From Magnetococcales bacterium (GTDB taxonomy: Bacteria; Pseudomonadota; Magnetococcia; Magnetococcales; JADFZT01): a stretch of DNA of 52,311 nucleotides. This document shows, piece by piece, positions 27,705 through 36,658 of this stretch. Both the position numbers and the translations under genes were made by a program. The notes under the pieces were generated by a model. That model had not been told where the DNA came from. It saw only the letters and a program-made list of their open reading frames with translations, and ran no database searches. The stretch lies in contig JADFZT010000019.1 in the NCBI GenBank assembly GCA_015232395.1, forward strand, positions 15,375 to 67,685. The letters are read 5' to 3'. The stretch's first letter is position 1, and every line of letters starts with the position of its first letter.

Positions 27705-28588
27705 ATGTTCTTCCTATATCTTGACGCATCAGGTTCTGGAGGAGACACGAGGGAACCTGGTTTGCTCTAGAGAAGCGCATTCAAGGACTGAAAAATAAAT
27801 TTCAATTGCCGGATGGGTCAGAGCTGCATGCCCGGGACTTCTGTTGCTCATACAATAAGCAGGATAAAACAAACAATTTCGGGCAACTTTCCTGGCCTGA
27901 TCGGCGTTTGGCGATGGAAGCCTATTGGCAAAGCCGGATCGCCTCTGCTTCAGACCCAAGACAGGCTCGGGCAAGAAGGCGCAAATACCAGACAAGAAAG
28001 CATTTTTTTCATTTGAGCAGAGCAGAACGCTCTGGATTGTTTGAAGAAATTCTCGATCATATTGGTAACCATAGAGGCATTTCCCTGTTTGGAGAAGTCG
28101 CCGACGTTGACCGAATTCCCGACCATACGGGTCACTCCTTCACTCAAGTGGTTACCCGGTTTGATGCCTTCCTAAAGCGTTTCAACGCCAACTCCCCCCC
28201 TGGTCAAATCGATAATGGCATTGTTTTGATGGATCGTGAAACATCCAAGGAGAGGCAACTACACGAAATGCTTGTTGCATATCGTGAGCAAGGTCATCCT
28301 TGGGGGCAGCTGAAACACGTATTGGAGATGCCATTTTTTGTGGACAGCCATACGGTCTTGTCGGTGCAGCTGGCGGATATTGTCGCTTATGCGATTCGTC
28401 GCTATGTAGAGCATAATCCGCAACCGGGTAGCCCGGAAGAGAACAATTTCAGGAGAATTTATCACCTGTTTGATCGTGATGGTCACAAGTTGCATGGCTT
28501 GAGGCACTATTGTGAACCAAACAGCTGTATTTGCCTCATTTGTCGTGATAGAGGCCATTCAGATCTGCCCTCCAGAGAGACTTCTTGA
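27705..28588 (+). pseudogene. DUF3800-family gene with frameshift/deletion near the 5-prime end
   Basis: The ATG at 27705 begins MFFLYLDASGSGGDT, a typical DUF3800 N-terminus (the catalytic-looking D-x-S-G), but this frame stops at 27768. From about 27750 a different frame continues with EGTWFALEKRIQGLKNKFQLPDGSELHARDF and runs to 28588, including the LFGEVADVDR region and a C-terminal part with HTVLSVQLADIVAYAIRR. In intact relatives a HFVLGG-like segment joins the two, so a short stretch seems deleted, with loss of frame. The downstream frame has no ATG, only a TTG at 27806. DUF3800 proteins are often linked to mobile or defence regions. A pseudogene is most likely. Confidence 0.7.
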
Positions 28589-28623
28589 AAATTCCTCAAG
28601 CTGGGCGTGGGGATGCCTTCCAA

Positions 28624-28660
28624 ATGGCTCCATGCTTTGGCTGTCTAATCATGGAGCCAT
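28624..28660. terminator. Hairpin between convergent genes
   Basis: ATGGCTCCATG at 28624-28634 pairs exactly with CATGGAGCCAT at 28650-28660 with a 15-base loop. It lies between the DUF3800 remnant and the leftward typA stop, so it probably ends transcription from both sides, though the T-run is poor. Confidence 0.5.
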
Positions 28661-28668
28661 CCAACTGT

Positions 28669-30498
28669 TTATTCCTCCACGGGTTTTTTGGCCCGGCCAG
28701 CTTTTTTGCGCTCGTGTTCCTTGCGGAGTTTTTTCCGCAGGCGAATCACTTTTGGGGTGATCTCCACCAGCTCGTCGTCATCGATAAACTCCATCGCCTG
28801 CTCCAGTGAATAGCGTATGGGCGGGGTGAGCATGATGTTTTCATCGGTGCCTGCGGCGCGAATGTTGGTGAGTTGTTTGGCTTTCAGGGGGTTCACCACC
28901 AGGTCGTTGCCTCTGGAGTGGATGCCGATGATCATCCCCTCGTAAACATCCTCGCCCGGGCCAATGAAGAGCTTGCCCCGCTCCTGAAGATTGAAGAGGG
29001 AGAAGCCTACCGAACGGCCCAGATCCATGGCTACCAATACACCGTTTTTGCGCTGTCCAACGTCGCTGGACACGACTGGGCCGTAGTGGTCGAACAGGTG
29101 ATGCATGATTCCGGCCCCGGAGGTCAGGGTGCGAAACTCGGTGAGAAAGCCGATAAGGCTGCGGGCGGGAATGATATAGTCCAGACGCACCCGGCCCTGA
29201 CCGTCGGGGGTCATGTTGGTGAGTTCTCCGCGCCGCAGTCCCAACGCTTCCATCACGGCTCCCTGGTTGGCATCGGGGACATCCACCACCAGCTGCTCGT
29301 AGGGCTCTTTTTTAACCCCGTCCTCTTCCTTGATGATCACCTCCGGGCGGGAGACTGCCAGCTCATACCCTTCCCGACGCATGTTTTCGATGAGAATCCC
29401 CAGATGCAGCTCTCCCCGGCCCGAGACCCGAAACTTGTCGGCCTCTTCGGTCTCTTCCACCCGCAAGGAGACGTTGTGCTCCAGCTCCTGCATCAGTCGG
29501 GAGCGAAGCTGGCGGCTGGTGAGATATTTGCCGTCTTTGCCGGAGAGGGGGGAGTCGTTGACCTGGAAGGTCATGCTCACCGTGGGCTCATCCACCGACA
29601 GGGGAGGGAGGGCTTCCACATGGTCCGGATGGCAGAGGGTGTCAGAGATGCCCAGACCCGTCAGTCCTGTGATGGCGATGATGTCCCCGGCACTGGCAGA
29701 GGACTGCTCGACCCGATTCAAGCCCATAAATCCCAAAATCTGCAAAATCCGTCCCGGTCTTTGCAGCTTGTTGGCATCGATGATGGTGATGGGGGTGTTG
29801 GTGGTGATCTGGCCCCGCTCCACCCGGCCAATGCCGATGAGGCCCACATAGCTGTTGTGGTCGAGGGCGGAGATGCGCATCTGGAATGGGCCGTCCGGGT
29901 CCACCTTGGGGGGGTGCACCTTATCCAGAATGATTTCAAACAGCGGGGTCATGTCCTGGCCGGGTTGGTCGGCTTCCAGGCTGGCATACCCTTGCAGGGC
30001 GGAGGCGTAGATCACCGGAAAGTCGAGCTGCTCGTCGGTGGCGCCCAAGCGGTCAAAAAGTTCGAAGGTTTGATCCAGCACCCAGTTGGGGCGGGAGCCT
30101 TCGCGGTCGATTTTGTTGATCACGACGATGGGGGTAAATCCCATGTCGAATGCTTTTTGGGTGACAAAGCGGGTCTGGGGCATGGGGCCTTCCACCGCAT
30201 CCACCAGCAGTAGCACCGAATCCACCATGGAGAGCACCCGCTCCACCTCGCCGCCAAAATCGGCATGGCCGGGGGTGTCGACAATATTGATGTGCTTATC
30301 CTGCCAGCGGATGGCGGTATTTTTCGCCAGGATGGTGATGCCCCGTTCCCGCTCCAGGGTGTTGGAATCCATCACCCGCTCTTGGGGAGCGTTGCGGCTT
30401 TCCAGGGTGCCGGATTGTTGCAGGAGTTTATCCACCAGAGTGGTCTTGCCATGGTCGACGTGGGCGATAATGGCGATGTTGCGAAGATTTTCAATCAC
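28669..30498 (-). CDS. typA: Translational GTPase TypA/BipA
   Basis: 609 residues, the full family length. GTPase domain with AHVDHGKTT near residue 12, [15 protein letters not shown], and [10 protein letters not shown]; then EF-Tu-like domain 2, EF-G-like domains ([48 protein letters not shown]) and a C-terminal domain with [22 protein letters not shown]. It is a ribosome-associated factor that supports growth and ribosome assembly under stress such as cold. The last residues are basic. Confidence 0.97.
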   Translation of the reverse strand: MIENLRNIAIIAHVDHGKTTLVDKLLQQSGTLESRNAPQERVMDSNTLERERGITILAKNTAIRWQDKHINIVDTPGHADFGGEVERVLSMVDSVLLLVDAVEGPMPQTRFVTQKAFDMGFTPIVVINKIDREGSRPNWVLDQTFELFDRLGATDEQLDFPVIYASALQGYASLEADQPGQDMTPLFEIILDKVHPPKVDPDGPFQMRISALDHNSYVGLIGIGRVERGQITTNTPITIIDANKLQRPGRILQILGFMGLNRVEQSSASAGDIIAITGLTGLGISDTLCHPDHVEALPPLSVDEPTVSMTFQVNDSPLSGKDGKYLTSRQLRSRLMQELEHNVSLRVEETEEADKFRVSGRGELHLGILIENMRREGYELAVSRPEVIIKEEDGVKKEPYEQLVVDVPDANQGAVMEALGLRRGELTNMTPDGQGRVRLDYIIPARSLIGFLTEFRTLTSGAGIMHHLFDHYGPVVSSDVGQRKNGVLVAMDLGRSVGFSLFNLQERGKLFIGPGEDVYEGMIIGIHSRGNDLVVNPLKAKQLTNIRAAGTDENIMLTPPIRYSLEQAMEFIDDDELVEITPKVIRLRKKLRKEHERKKAGRAKKPVEE

Positions 30499-30710
30499 GG
30501 ATCAAGCTGCCTCGAACGTTAATTTTGCAGGGAAAAAAGGGGGTGCGCTTCGAAGGGGAAGTTTTCACTTCAACAGGAACGAAACGATTGGCCTTGAAAG
30601 GGGATAAGCTGTCGAAAACGCTATGGTCTGATAACAGGGCGGATAGCGGGCCGCCGGTGTTTATGCGCTGATCTTTGGGAGTGGGTCAAGTGATTACCTT
30701 GAAAAAAGGA

Positions 30711-31157
30711 CTAATAATCCCCATCTCCTGATCCCCGACGGGACACTTTTCGCTGACTTTGACGGCGTTTGGCCTCCAGGCGGCGCTCCTTGGAGGCCCG
30801 GCTGGGGCGGGTGGCGCGACGGGTTTTGGGGCGAATCAACGCTTGTTGGATCAAGGTGACCAGTCGTTCCCGGGCGTCGGCACGGTTTCGTTCCCGGGAG
30901 CGAAAGCGTCGGGCCTCAATGAGGATTTCCCCTTGCCGGGTCATGCGGCTGCCAGCCAGCTGTACCAGGCGGTTGAAAACCTCCGGTGTCAGGGCAGGGG
31001 CATTTTTGGCATCAAAGCGCAGCTGAACCGAGGTTGCCACCTTGTTGACATTTTGCCCCCCGGGGCCTCCGGCCAGGACAAAGCTTTCTTGAATTTCTCC
31101 TGGTGTAATCACGATCTCCGGCGTGACCTGGAGCGGGGTATGGCCTATAGTGTCCAT
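30711..31157 (-). CDS. arfB: Alternative ribosome-rescue factor ArfB (peptidyl-tRNA hydrolase, GGQ)
   Basis: 148 residues. The catalytic GGQ motif is at about 33-35 in LAGGPGGQNVNKVATSVQLRFD, and the C-terminal tail is Arg/Lys-rich (KERRLEAKRRQSQRK), which in ArfB enters the empty mRNA channel of stalled ribosomes. The short length and missing release-factor codon-recognition domain separate it from RF1/RF2. It is transcribed towards typA with 212 bases between the genes. Confidence 0.94.
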   Translation of the reverse strand: MDTIGHTPLQVTPEIVITPGEIQESFVLAGGPGGQNVNKVATSVQLRFDAKNAPALTPEVFNRLVQLAGSRMTRQGEILIEARRFRSRERNRADARERLVTLIQQALIRPKTRRATRPSRASKERRLEAKRRQSQRKVSRRGSGDGDY

Positions 31158-31320
31158 GGAACCATTTCACACCCATTGCGCGCCTCTGGACAAGGGTTTG
31201 TTTTTTCGATGCATTCCAGATGGGGTGGGAGGGGGCGGAAGAGCCCATGTTTCTTTTCCCCTTGGAGGGGGCGGGGAGGGGCTTTTTCGACAGGGGGCAA
31301 GGATTAGGGGGATTGGGAAG

Positions 31321-31599
31321 ATGGCCAAGGAGAAAGCCAAAGCCAAGTGGGAACAGGTCGGGGTCTGTTCCATCACATCGGGCCGACTCTGGATCGGTGA
31401 CCCCAGCTTTTGTGCGTTTGGGACCAAGGGGGGGAAAACCAAAAAAACAGTCATGACCGAACCGGATAAATCGAGCAAAGCCTCCAAAAAAGGCAGCTGG
31501 GTCTGCTTGGCCACCCCCATGCCGGACGGCAACTATCCGGTGGAGGTGCGCCGAACCGATGGCGGCAAAATCCGCTCAGTTCGGGTTCGGTTGATGTAG
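31321..31599 (+). CDS. Small conserved hypothetical protein
   Basis: 92 residues beginning MAKEKAKAKWEQVGVCSITSGRLWIGDP, with GGGAAG just before the ATG. The frame is open much further upstream but without protein-like sequence. It has the pattern SGRLWIGDPSFCAFG...GSWVCLATPMPDGNYPVEV, which looks like a beta-rich fold. I do not know its function. The gene is divergent from arfB. Confidence 0.65.
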   Translation: MAKEKAKAKWEQVGVCSITSGRLWIGDPSFCAFGTKGGKTKKTVMTEPDKSSKASKKGSWVCLATPMPDGNYPVEVRRTDGGKIRSVRVRLM

Positions 31600-31676
31600 A
31601 ATGTCAGGCGGGTAGACTGGCGTTTGTCTCGTGGTATCGATGGATATCGATGGCTCAATTTCGGATAAAGTGAAAC

Positions 31677-32003
31677 GTGATCAGCGAAAAAACCATCCGT
31701 GAGGCTGTGGATCGGTTGGTCGCCGTGGCCAAGCCTATCAAGGTCATTCTGTTCGGCTCTTATGCGACCGGAAAGGCCACAGACGATTCCGACTTGGACT
31801 TCATGGTGATCCAGCCGACTGAAAGTGGGGTTGAGGGGGATCGCGTGATTCTTCGGGATGCCGTTGGCGATGTGGGTGCCGGGGTTGATGTGTTGGTTTT
31901 TTCCGAAGAGGAAACCTGCCGACGGGGTCAGGTGCCAGGAACGCTTATCTATTGGGCTCTCAAGGAAGGACGGGTGATGTATGAAGCCTCCTCACACGGA
32001 TGA
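31677..32003 (+). CDS. MNT-type nucleotidyltransferase (MNT-HEPN toxin-antitoxin component)
   Basis: 108 residues with the minimal nucleotidyltransferase motif GSYATGKATDDSDLDFMV, that is G-S-x9-D-x-D, and a further Asp in GAGVDVLVF. The start is a GTG at 31677. Such proteins are antitoxins that AMPylate or otherwise silence a partner HEPN RNase toxin encoded immediately downstream. Here a HEPN-like frame does overlap its end by 23 bases but is cut short (next entry). The MNT protein itself looks complete. Confidence 0.9.
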   Translation: MISEKTIREAVDRLVAVAKPIKVILFGSYATGKATDDSDLDFMVIQPTESGVEGDRVILRDAVGDVGAGVDVLVFSEEETCRRGQVPGTLIYWALKEGRVMYEASSHG

Positions 32004-32058
32004 GGCCTTGCGCTCCCTTCGTTTGGCGGATGGCCGGAATTTGAGACTTTATTATTAG
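31981..32058 (+). pseudogene. Truncated HEPN-domain gene
   Basis: From the ATG at 31981, inside the end of the MNT gene, a 25-residue frame reads MKPPHTDEALRSLRLADGRN and stops at a TAG after LRLYY. Its start resembles HEPN toxins that follow MNT genes with just this kind of overlap, but the catalytic R-x4-6-H region and the remaining helices are missing, and the DNA after the stop shows no HEPN-like continuation in other frames. It is probably the leftover of a lost toxin. Confidence 0.5.
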
Positions 32059-32078
32059 CTCATCTCAGGCCTGAGCCA

Positions 32079-32477
32079 CTACATGCAGACCTCTCGATAC
32101 TGCCGGGATTTTTCGATAAAGCACTCCTTCCCACAGGGCATCACCTCATAGACCATGGACCAGTGACCCCGGGGCATGCGCTGGCAGTGGCGGGTGTTGC
32201 AGTGTTTGTTGATGAGCCTCTCCACCTGCCCCCGGGAGCCGGCCACCTGCTCCCAGGCTTGACCCCTCACCCCGATGGTGGTGCCAAACCAGCGGCATTC
32301 GTTGCTCTGGGGAAATCCCGACAGGGCTTGAGCCGGGGGGGAGAGCCAGAGCATCCCGCCAAAGAGCAGCCCAGCCAACATCACCACTCCGATCCATTTC
32401 ATGCGCCATGATCCCCACCAACCGGTACTCAGAGTGTGTGGTGAGGGGGCGATGTTTTTGCTGTCATGGTGTTTCAT
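32079..32477 (-). CDS. Small Cys-rich exported protein
   Basis: 132 residues starting at the ATG at 32477, which is one base after the stop of the upstream membrane-protein gene (TAG-A-ATG) and has GGGGGGAT five bases upstream. An internal ATG at 32402 is a second option. Residues about 26-52 form a signal-peptide-like segment ending PPAQA, and the mature part carries seven Cys, including CNTRHCQ and CGKECF, suggesting disulfides in the periplasm. No family was recognised. Confidence 0.7.
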   Translation of the reverse strand: MKHHDSKNIAPSPHTLSTGWWGSWRMKWIGVVMLAGLLFGGMLWLSPPAQALSGFPQSNECRWFGTTIGVRGQAWEQVAGSRGQVERLINKHCNTRHCQRMPRGHWSMVYEVMPCGKECFIEKSRQYREVCM

Positions 32478-32478
32478 T

Positions 32479-33786
32479 CTATCCCCCCAATCCGGCCTGT
32501 TGCAGAGGGTGGACCCAGGGAGTGTGGTACCAGCTCATGATCGAATGGACCGACCAGGCCAGGGTGATCATGGCCAGGGTGGGTTTGACCATCTGGTTGG
32601 GTAGTTTTGGCGTGACCCACTGCCAGGCCAGCATGGCCAGCCCCACCGTGACAAACCAAAAATCAGCGCTCATATAGGGAAAATAGCGGTTGGCAAAGAG
32701 GGCCTGGAGCACCAAAGTGATGTGGAACAAAAGGAGAAAATAGATCGTTCGGTTCTGTTTTTTATGCAACAAAATCAACAATCCAGCCATGGCGGCAAAC
32801 TGCCAGAGGCTGTGAAACTGCGCCATGTGGCCCATAAAATATTTAATGTTGGCCCAGATCAGCAGCAACCCTTTGGCGGTATCGGGATTGTTCAGCAGCT
32901 GCACCATCCACACCCCTTGGCCGTGGGTGGTGACCGCCTTGCTGAAATAGGGGATGTCGATGAGATCAATATATCCCAGCCACAGCAGCAAGGGGAGCAG
33001 GTGGACCCCGGCGCTCAAAAATACCCACCGAAACCGGCCATGGAAAAAGCCAAACCCCAATGCTGCTACATAAGCGGCATAGTTGGGTTTGGCGAGCATT
33101 AAAATCCCTACCAACACCGAATATCCCAAGACCGTTTTGGTGGCAGGCCGCCCCAGCTGCTCCAGATCGGTGATGCGCATCAGGAACCAGGCGATGTAGA
33201 TCGGGGTGATAAACTCCAGATCCATCACCGGAAAGAGGGAAAAGCTGTAGAGGGAAAAGGGGTGGAAAAAGAGAATCCAGACCCCTGCCAGCGCCGTGGT
33301 GCGTTCCACATAACGGCTGAATAGCTGAAAAGCCGCCACCATTCCCATGCCAAAGAGCAGCAGCTTCAGGGTGAGATAGCCGAGCAGGGTGGTGACCACC
33401 TGCAACCCTTCGCCCATGGTGAGCACATGGGCATAGGCGTAGCTTTTTTCGCCTTTGAGGTTGATGGTGGGAAAGGGGCTGAAGGCATAAAAGGGGCTGG
33501 CCAGGGTGTGGTAGGTTTCGGCGATGAGGTTGACGACCAGCAAGGTGGCGGGTCGCTCCACCCGGGCCGGGCTCTGGCGAAAATATTCCGGAAAGCGGGC
33601 CGCAGCCTGAAAATTATTGGGGGCGTCGGAGTTGTCGTACTGCCACATGAAGGGAATTCTGGGCAGGGGACGCATGGAGGGGGGCTCCCCGGGGGTGGGG
33701 TTGAGCCATGCCAGATTGGTGGAGATGACCGCCACCAGAAGCAGAAGCAGGGGGAGGACGATGCGATGCAGTGAAAAGGGCTTCAT
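32479..33786 (-). CDS. Multi-pass inner-membrane protein of unknown function
   Basis: 435 residues from the ATG at 33786 (MKPFSLHRIVLPLLLLL); the frame is open to 33864 without membrane-like sequence. About ten hydrophobic segments are visible, with a large first extracytoplasmic loop (about residues 27-110). The layout resembles GT-C-type or polymer-assembly membrane proteins, but no catalytic motif was recognised. It is followed one base later by the Cys-rich exported protein, so the two probably function together. Confidence 0.8.
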   Translation of the reverse strand: MKPFSLHRIVLPLLLLLVAVISTNLAWLNPTPGEPPSMRPLPRIPFMWQYDNSDAPNNFQAAARFPEYFRQSPARVERPATLLVVNLIAETYHTLASPFYAFSPFPTINLKGEKSYAYAHVLTMGEGLQVVTTLLGYLTLKLLLFGMGMVAAFQLFSRYVERTTALAGVWILFFHPFSLYSFSLFPVMDLEFITPIYIAWFLMRITDLEQLGRPATKTVLGYSVLVGILMLAKPNYAAYVAALGFGFFHGRFRWVFLSAGVHLLPLLLWLGYIDLIDIPYFSKAVTTHGQGVWMVQLLNNPDTAKGLLLIWANIKYFMGHMAQFHSLWQFAAMAGLLILLHKKQNRTIYFLLLFHITLVLQALFANRYFPYMSADFWFVTVGLAMLAWQWVTPKLPNQMVKPTLAMITLAWSVHSIMSWYHTPWVHPLQQAGLGG

Positions 33787-33919
33787 GGGGTCTGAAATTT
33801 CCTTCGGCTGCCAGGGATAACGATTCCGGGTGACGCCGGGCGTTTCCCTCGGTGGAGCAACCATGTAAAAATGACCAATTCAGATAAGAATACCAGTTCA
33901 TTCCAGAGGGCGACCAGAG

Positions 33920-34006
33920 ATGATGGTTGGAAATAGCAAAGATGGGTGGTTGGTCGTGGTGGGAGTGGGGCTGGGGTATTGTTTCATTGTGGGGAGTTTT
34001 GAATGA
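33920..34006 (+). CDS. Possible small membrane protein (about 28 residues)
   Basis: A short frame encodes MMVGNSKDGWLVVVGVGLGY then CFIVGSFE, one hydrophobic segment. Its TGA overlaps the ATG of the next gene in an ATGA arrangement, which is typical of translational coupling, and GAGGG lies upstream. There is no homolog I recognise, so it may be spurious. Confidence 0.3.
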   Translation: MMVGNSKDGWLVVVGVGLGYCFIVGSFE

Positions 34007-34548
34007 TGGCCCATGACTATCCTGTCACCATCCTGCGCAAGCCGGAGCGTATTCATCTACATCAGCAACAGCTGGGTATTTTGGTGGATGGAGCGGATAT
34101 CGCTACTGCTTTTGAGCGCTATCGTGAGGAGGAAACCCGGATTCTGGCGCGCTACCAGGAGCTGGAGATCACTCCACCACCTCCCCCGGGCAAGGGCAGA
34201 GGGGGCGGTGGGCGGGAACCCTTGCGCCCCTTTATGATCAAATCCGCAGTGGTGCTGGTGGTGGTGCTGGTTCCCACCATTCTCCTGGGTGCCGCCATTC
34301 GGGAGGCCCCCCGGGTGATGGCTTATAATCTACCCACCGCTTTGCAGCGGGTGATCGACACCGGGCGTGGGGCTTTCGAAACCGTCCTCGACCGTCTGGA
34401 AAAAATGTCTCCGAAGAGTCGGGAGGCGCTGCGCAAGGATATGCGGCGTCTGGCGCAAAATCTGGAGCCGGTGGTGGGGGAGTTGCGGCCTCTTTTGACC
34501 GGCCCACCCCCTGAAAACCAAGAGACAACCCCTCGGAAACCGGAGTGA
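34003..34548 (+). CDS. Single-pass membrane protein of unknown function
   Basis: 181 residues, with GGGGAG eight bases before the ATG. N-terminal cytoplasmic part with a helical E/R-rich stretch, a Pro/Gly linker (PPPPPGKGRGGGG), one membrane helix near 78-98 (SAVVLVVVLVPTILLGAAI), then a helical part and a Pro-rich end. No family recognised. Confidence 0.65.
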   Translation: MMAHDYPVTILRKPERIHLHQQQLGILVDGADIATAFERYREEETRILARYQELEITPPPPPGKGRGGGGREPLRPFMIKSAVVLVVVLVPTILLGAAIREAPRVMAYNLPTALQRVIDTGRGAFETVLDRLEKMSPKSREALRKDMRRLAQNLEPVVGELRPLLTGPPPENQETTPRKPE

Positions 34549-34631
34549 TTGGTTCGGGGATTTCCGAATAAAATCAACCTCTCTGGATCCGGAAAATGTC
34601 GGAATTTTCAACCCATCTTCAAGGAATCGTC

Positions 34632-34970
34632 ATGAAAAAACGTTTTTTTCTGTTGGCCGGGATGGTGCTTTTGGCAGGCTGCACCCAGGAAACCCAAAAC
34701 AAGCTCGGGCGCGCTGTGCAAAACTGGACCGGTACCAACGGGGTGCTGGAGGTGTATGCCGGAGATAAGGTGGTACGGCGTTTTATCAAGGTAGACAAGC
34801 TCTCCACCGCCTATGGCACCGATGAGGCCCGCTCCCGGCCCTACCGTTATGGTTACGGCTATCTGGACAGCAATCTTAACTTTGAGCTGGACAAGGAAGA
34901 GAAGAAAAAGATCTATTTTGAGGTGAGCGACTATTCCACCAACTATGTCTTTTTCGAAAATCCCTTCTAG
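34632..34970 (+). CDS. Small lipoprotein
   Basis: 112 residues with an obvious type-II signal peptide: MKKRFFLLAGMVLLAGC, lipobox LLAGC with Cys17 as the lipidated residue. AAGGAA precedes the ATG by six bases. The mature part (VLEVYAGDKVVRRFIKVDKLSTA, YRYGYGYLD, YFEVSDYST) looks beta-rich. Function unknown. Confidence 0.8.
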   Translation: MKKRFFLLAGMVLLAGCTQETQNKLGRAVQNWTGTNGVLEVYAGDKVVRRFIKVDKLSTAYGTDEARSRPYRYGYGYLDSNLNFELDKEEKKKIYFEVSDYSTNYVFFENPF

Positions 34971-35108
34971 CAGTCGTCCATCAGGCCCTTGGCTGGGGAA
35001 GGGCCGTTTGGTTGGGGAGGTTTGTTTGAATATCTGGCTGGGATGGTTGGCCTGATTGGGAGGCCTGCAGTTGGGCCGGGGTTGAAGCTGGAGGGGGAGG
35101 TGAGCGTG

Positions 35109-36431
35109 ATGGATCGACTGAAAAAAGGGATGGTTGGGCTTGGGAGCGCTATCGGTTCCGGGGTGGGTCGGATTCCGGCACTGCTGGGGCGTCTGGCAGG
35201 ATTGGTCGTGGCACTCTTCAAGATCGGCGTGGTGGTCTCAGGGGTGGGGATTGCCGGGGTGCTTTTTTTGGCTGTCCTGCCCAACCTGATGGATGAGCTG
35301 CCCTTTTGGCAGGGGCTTGACAGCACCGGCTCCCTCTATTTTTTGATGGGCCGTGACGCTGCCGGATATTTGCAGAATGCCGGGCCGGTGGGGACTTTCC
35401 TGGCCTTGGGGCTCTCGTTGCTCATGCCCTTTTTGATCTGGTGGACGGTCTCGGCGGATCGTTCGGCGGGTGCCCTGGCGCACCAGGCCCGCACCGCCCG
35501 AGAGGGGCTGCTCAGTGATCGGTTGACCCAGGCGGTGGCGCTTTTGGGTAGCGATCAGAGTGCGGTGCGTTTGGGGGGAGTGCATATCCTGGAGCGCATC
35601 GCCCGGGAGGAGGCTGAGACCCATCACTTTTTGATCCTGGAAATTCTATCCGGCTTTATCCGTGGCACGGCCCCCTGGCCTCCCAAGGAGTCGGATCGGG
35701 CGGCGTTGGAAGGGGAGGAGGGGGAGAGCGCCGAGTGGGTGCAGCCCCGCAGACCTTCCGCTGACATTCAGACCGCTTTGACCCTGCTGGTGGAGCGCGA
35801 CCGGAGCTGGGAAAAGGGCCGGACGGTGCGTTTGGATCTCAGCCGCAGTGATCTTCGGGGAGCGGATCTGGCCGGGGCGAACCTGGAAGATGTGAATTTG
35901 GAAGATGCCCATCTGGAGGGGGCGCGCCTGGAGAGCGCCAACCTGCGGGGAGCGGATCTGGAGCGGGCGCATCTGGATGATGCCGATCTGGAAAATGCCG
36001 ATCTGCGAGAGGTGGAGCTGAAGGAGTCCTATCTGATCGGCACGGTGCTCCGGGGAGCGAGACTTTCGGATACCGACTTTGAAAAAGCCCACCTGGATGG
36101 GGCGGACCTGGGAGAGGCGGATTTGACCCGCACCCGGATGTGGGGGGCCAAACTACGCGGGGCTGACCTGATGGAAGCCACCATGGAGGGGGCCAGCCTG
36201 CTGGGAGCGGATCTGGAGGATGCCAATTTGTGGAAGGCCAACCTGAAAAATGCCGACCTGCGCAAGGCCAACCTGAGGGGCGCTCGTCTTTGGGGGGCGC
36301 AACTGAAGGGGGTCAATCTCTGGACCGCCCGTCTCGAAGAAGCCAATCTGGGCGAAGCTCTGGATCTCACCTCCAAGCAGATGGAAGAGGCGATCACCAA
36401 CGAAAAGACGGCGCTACCGGATTATCTGTAA
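35109..36431 (+). CDS. Membrane-anchored pentapeptide-repeat protein
   Basis: 440 residues. Two membrane regions (about 25-58 and 93-113), then a cytoplasmic segment REGLLSDRLTQAVALLGSDQSAVRLGGVHILERIAREE (a common linker of this type), then about 35 A(D/N)Lxx pentapeptides from residue about 241 to 420, expected to form a right-handed quadrilateral helix. The ATG at 35109 follows GGAGGTGAG. Function of membrane pentapeptide proteins is poorly known. The HicB-like frame starts 13 bases after its stop. Confidence 0.88.
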   Translation: MDRLKKGMVGLGSAIGSGVGRIPALLGRLAGLVVALFKIGVVVSGVGIAGVLFLAVLPNLMDELPFWQGLDSTGSLYFLMGRDAAGYLQNAGPVGTFLALGLSLLMPFLIWWTVSADRSAGALAHQARTAREGLLSDRLTQAVALLGSDQSAVRLGGVHILERIAREEAETHHFLILEILSGFIRGTAPWPPKESDRAALEGEEGESAEWVQPRRPSADIQTALTLLVERDRSWEKGRTVRLDLSRSDLRGADLAGANLEDVNLEDAHLEGARLESANLRGADLERAHLDDADLENADLREVELKESYLIGTVLRGARLSDTDFEKAHLDGADLGEADLTRTRMWGAKLRGADLMEATMEGASLLGADLEDANLWKANLKNADLRKANLRGARLWGAQLKGVNLWTARLEEANLGEALDLTSKQMEEAITNEKTALPDYL

Positions 36432-36444
36432 TCAAGGGGGTGGT

Positions 36445-36618
36445 GTGAAACGGACAGCCGTTTTAGAACCCTCTGATGAAGGAGGGTATACGGTCACAGT
36501 CCCTGCTCTGCCCGGCTGCATCAGTGAGGGAGAAAGTCGGGAAGAAGCGGTTCGCAATATCCGTGAGGCGATAGAGTTGTATCCGGAGCCGGTGGAATGG
36601 GGGCGGGCTGCCGGGTAA
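36445..36618 (+). CDS. HicB-like small protein (orphan, shortened)
   Basis: 57 residues from a GTG at 36445, with AAGGGGG just upstream. It reads MKRTAVLEPSDEGGYTVTVP then ALPGCISEGESREEAVRNI, the HicB_like antitoxin fold signature (GGYTVTVPALPGC), and REAIELY. It lacks the C-terminal DNA-binding part of classical HicB, and no HicA toxin lies next to it. It may be an orphan partial HicB or a member of the short HicB-like family. Confidence 0.75.
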   Translation: MKRTAVLEPSDEGGYTVTVPALPGCISEGESREEAVRNIREAIELYPEPVEWGRAAG

Positions 36619-36658
36619 GCGTCTTTCTTTCCCATTCCAGTCTGTATTTTCTGTCCAT

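Noticed and set aside
28873-30213. 446-codon plus-strand frame opposite typA
   Set aside because: Antisense of typA, a clear housekeeping gene; composition is that of a mirror frame.
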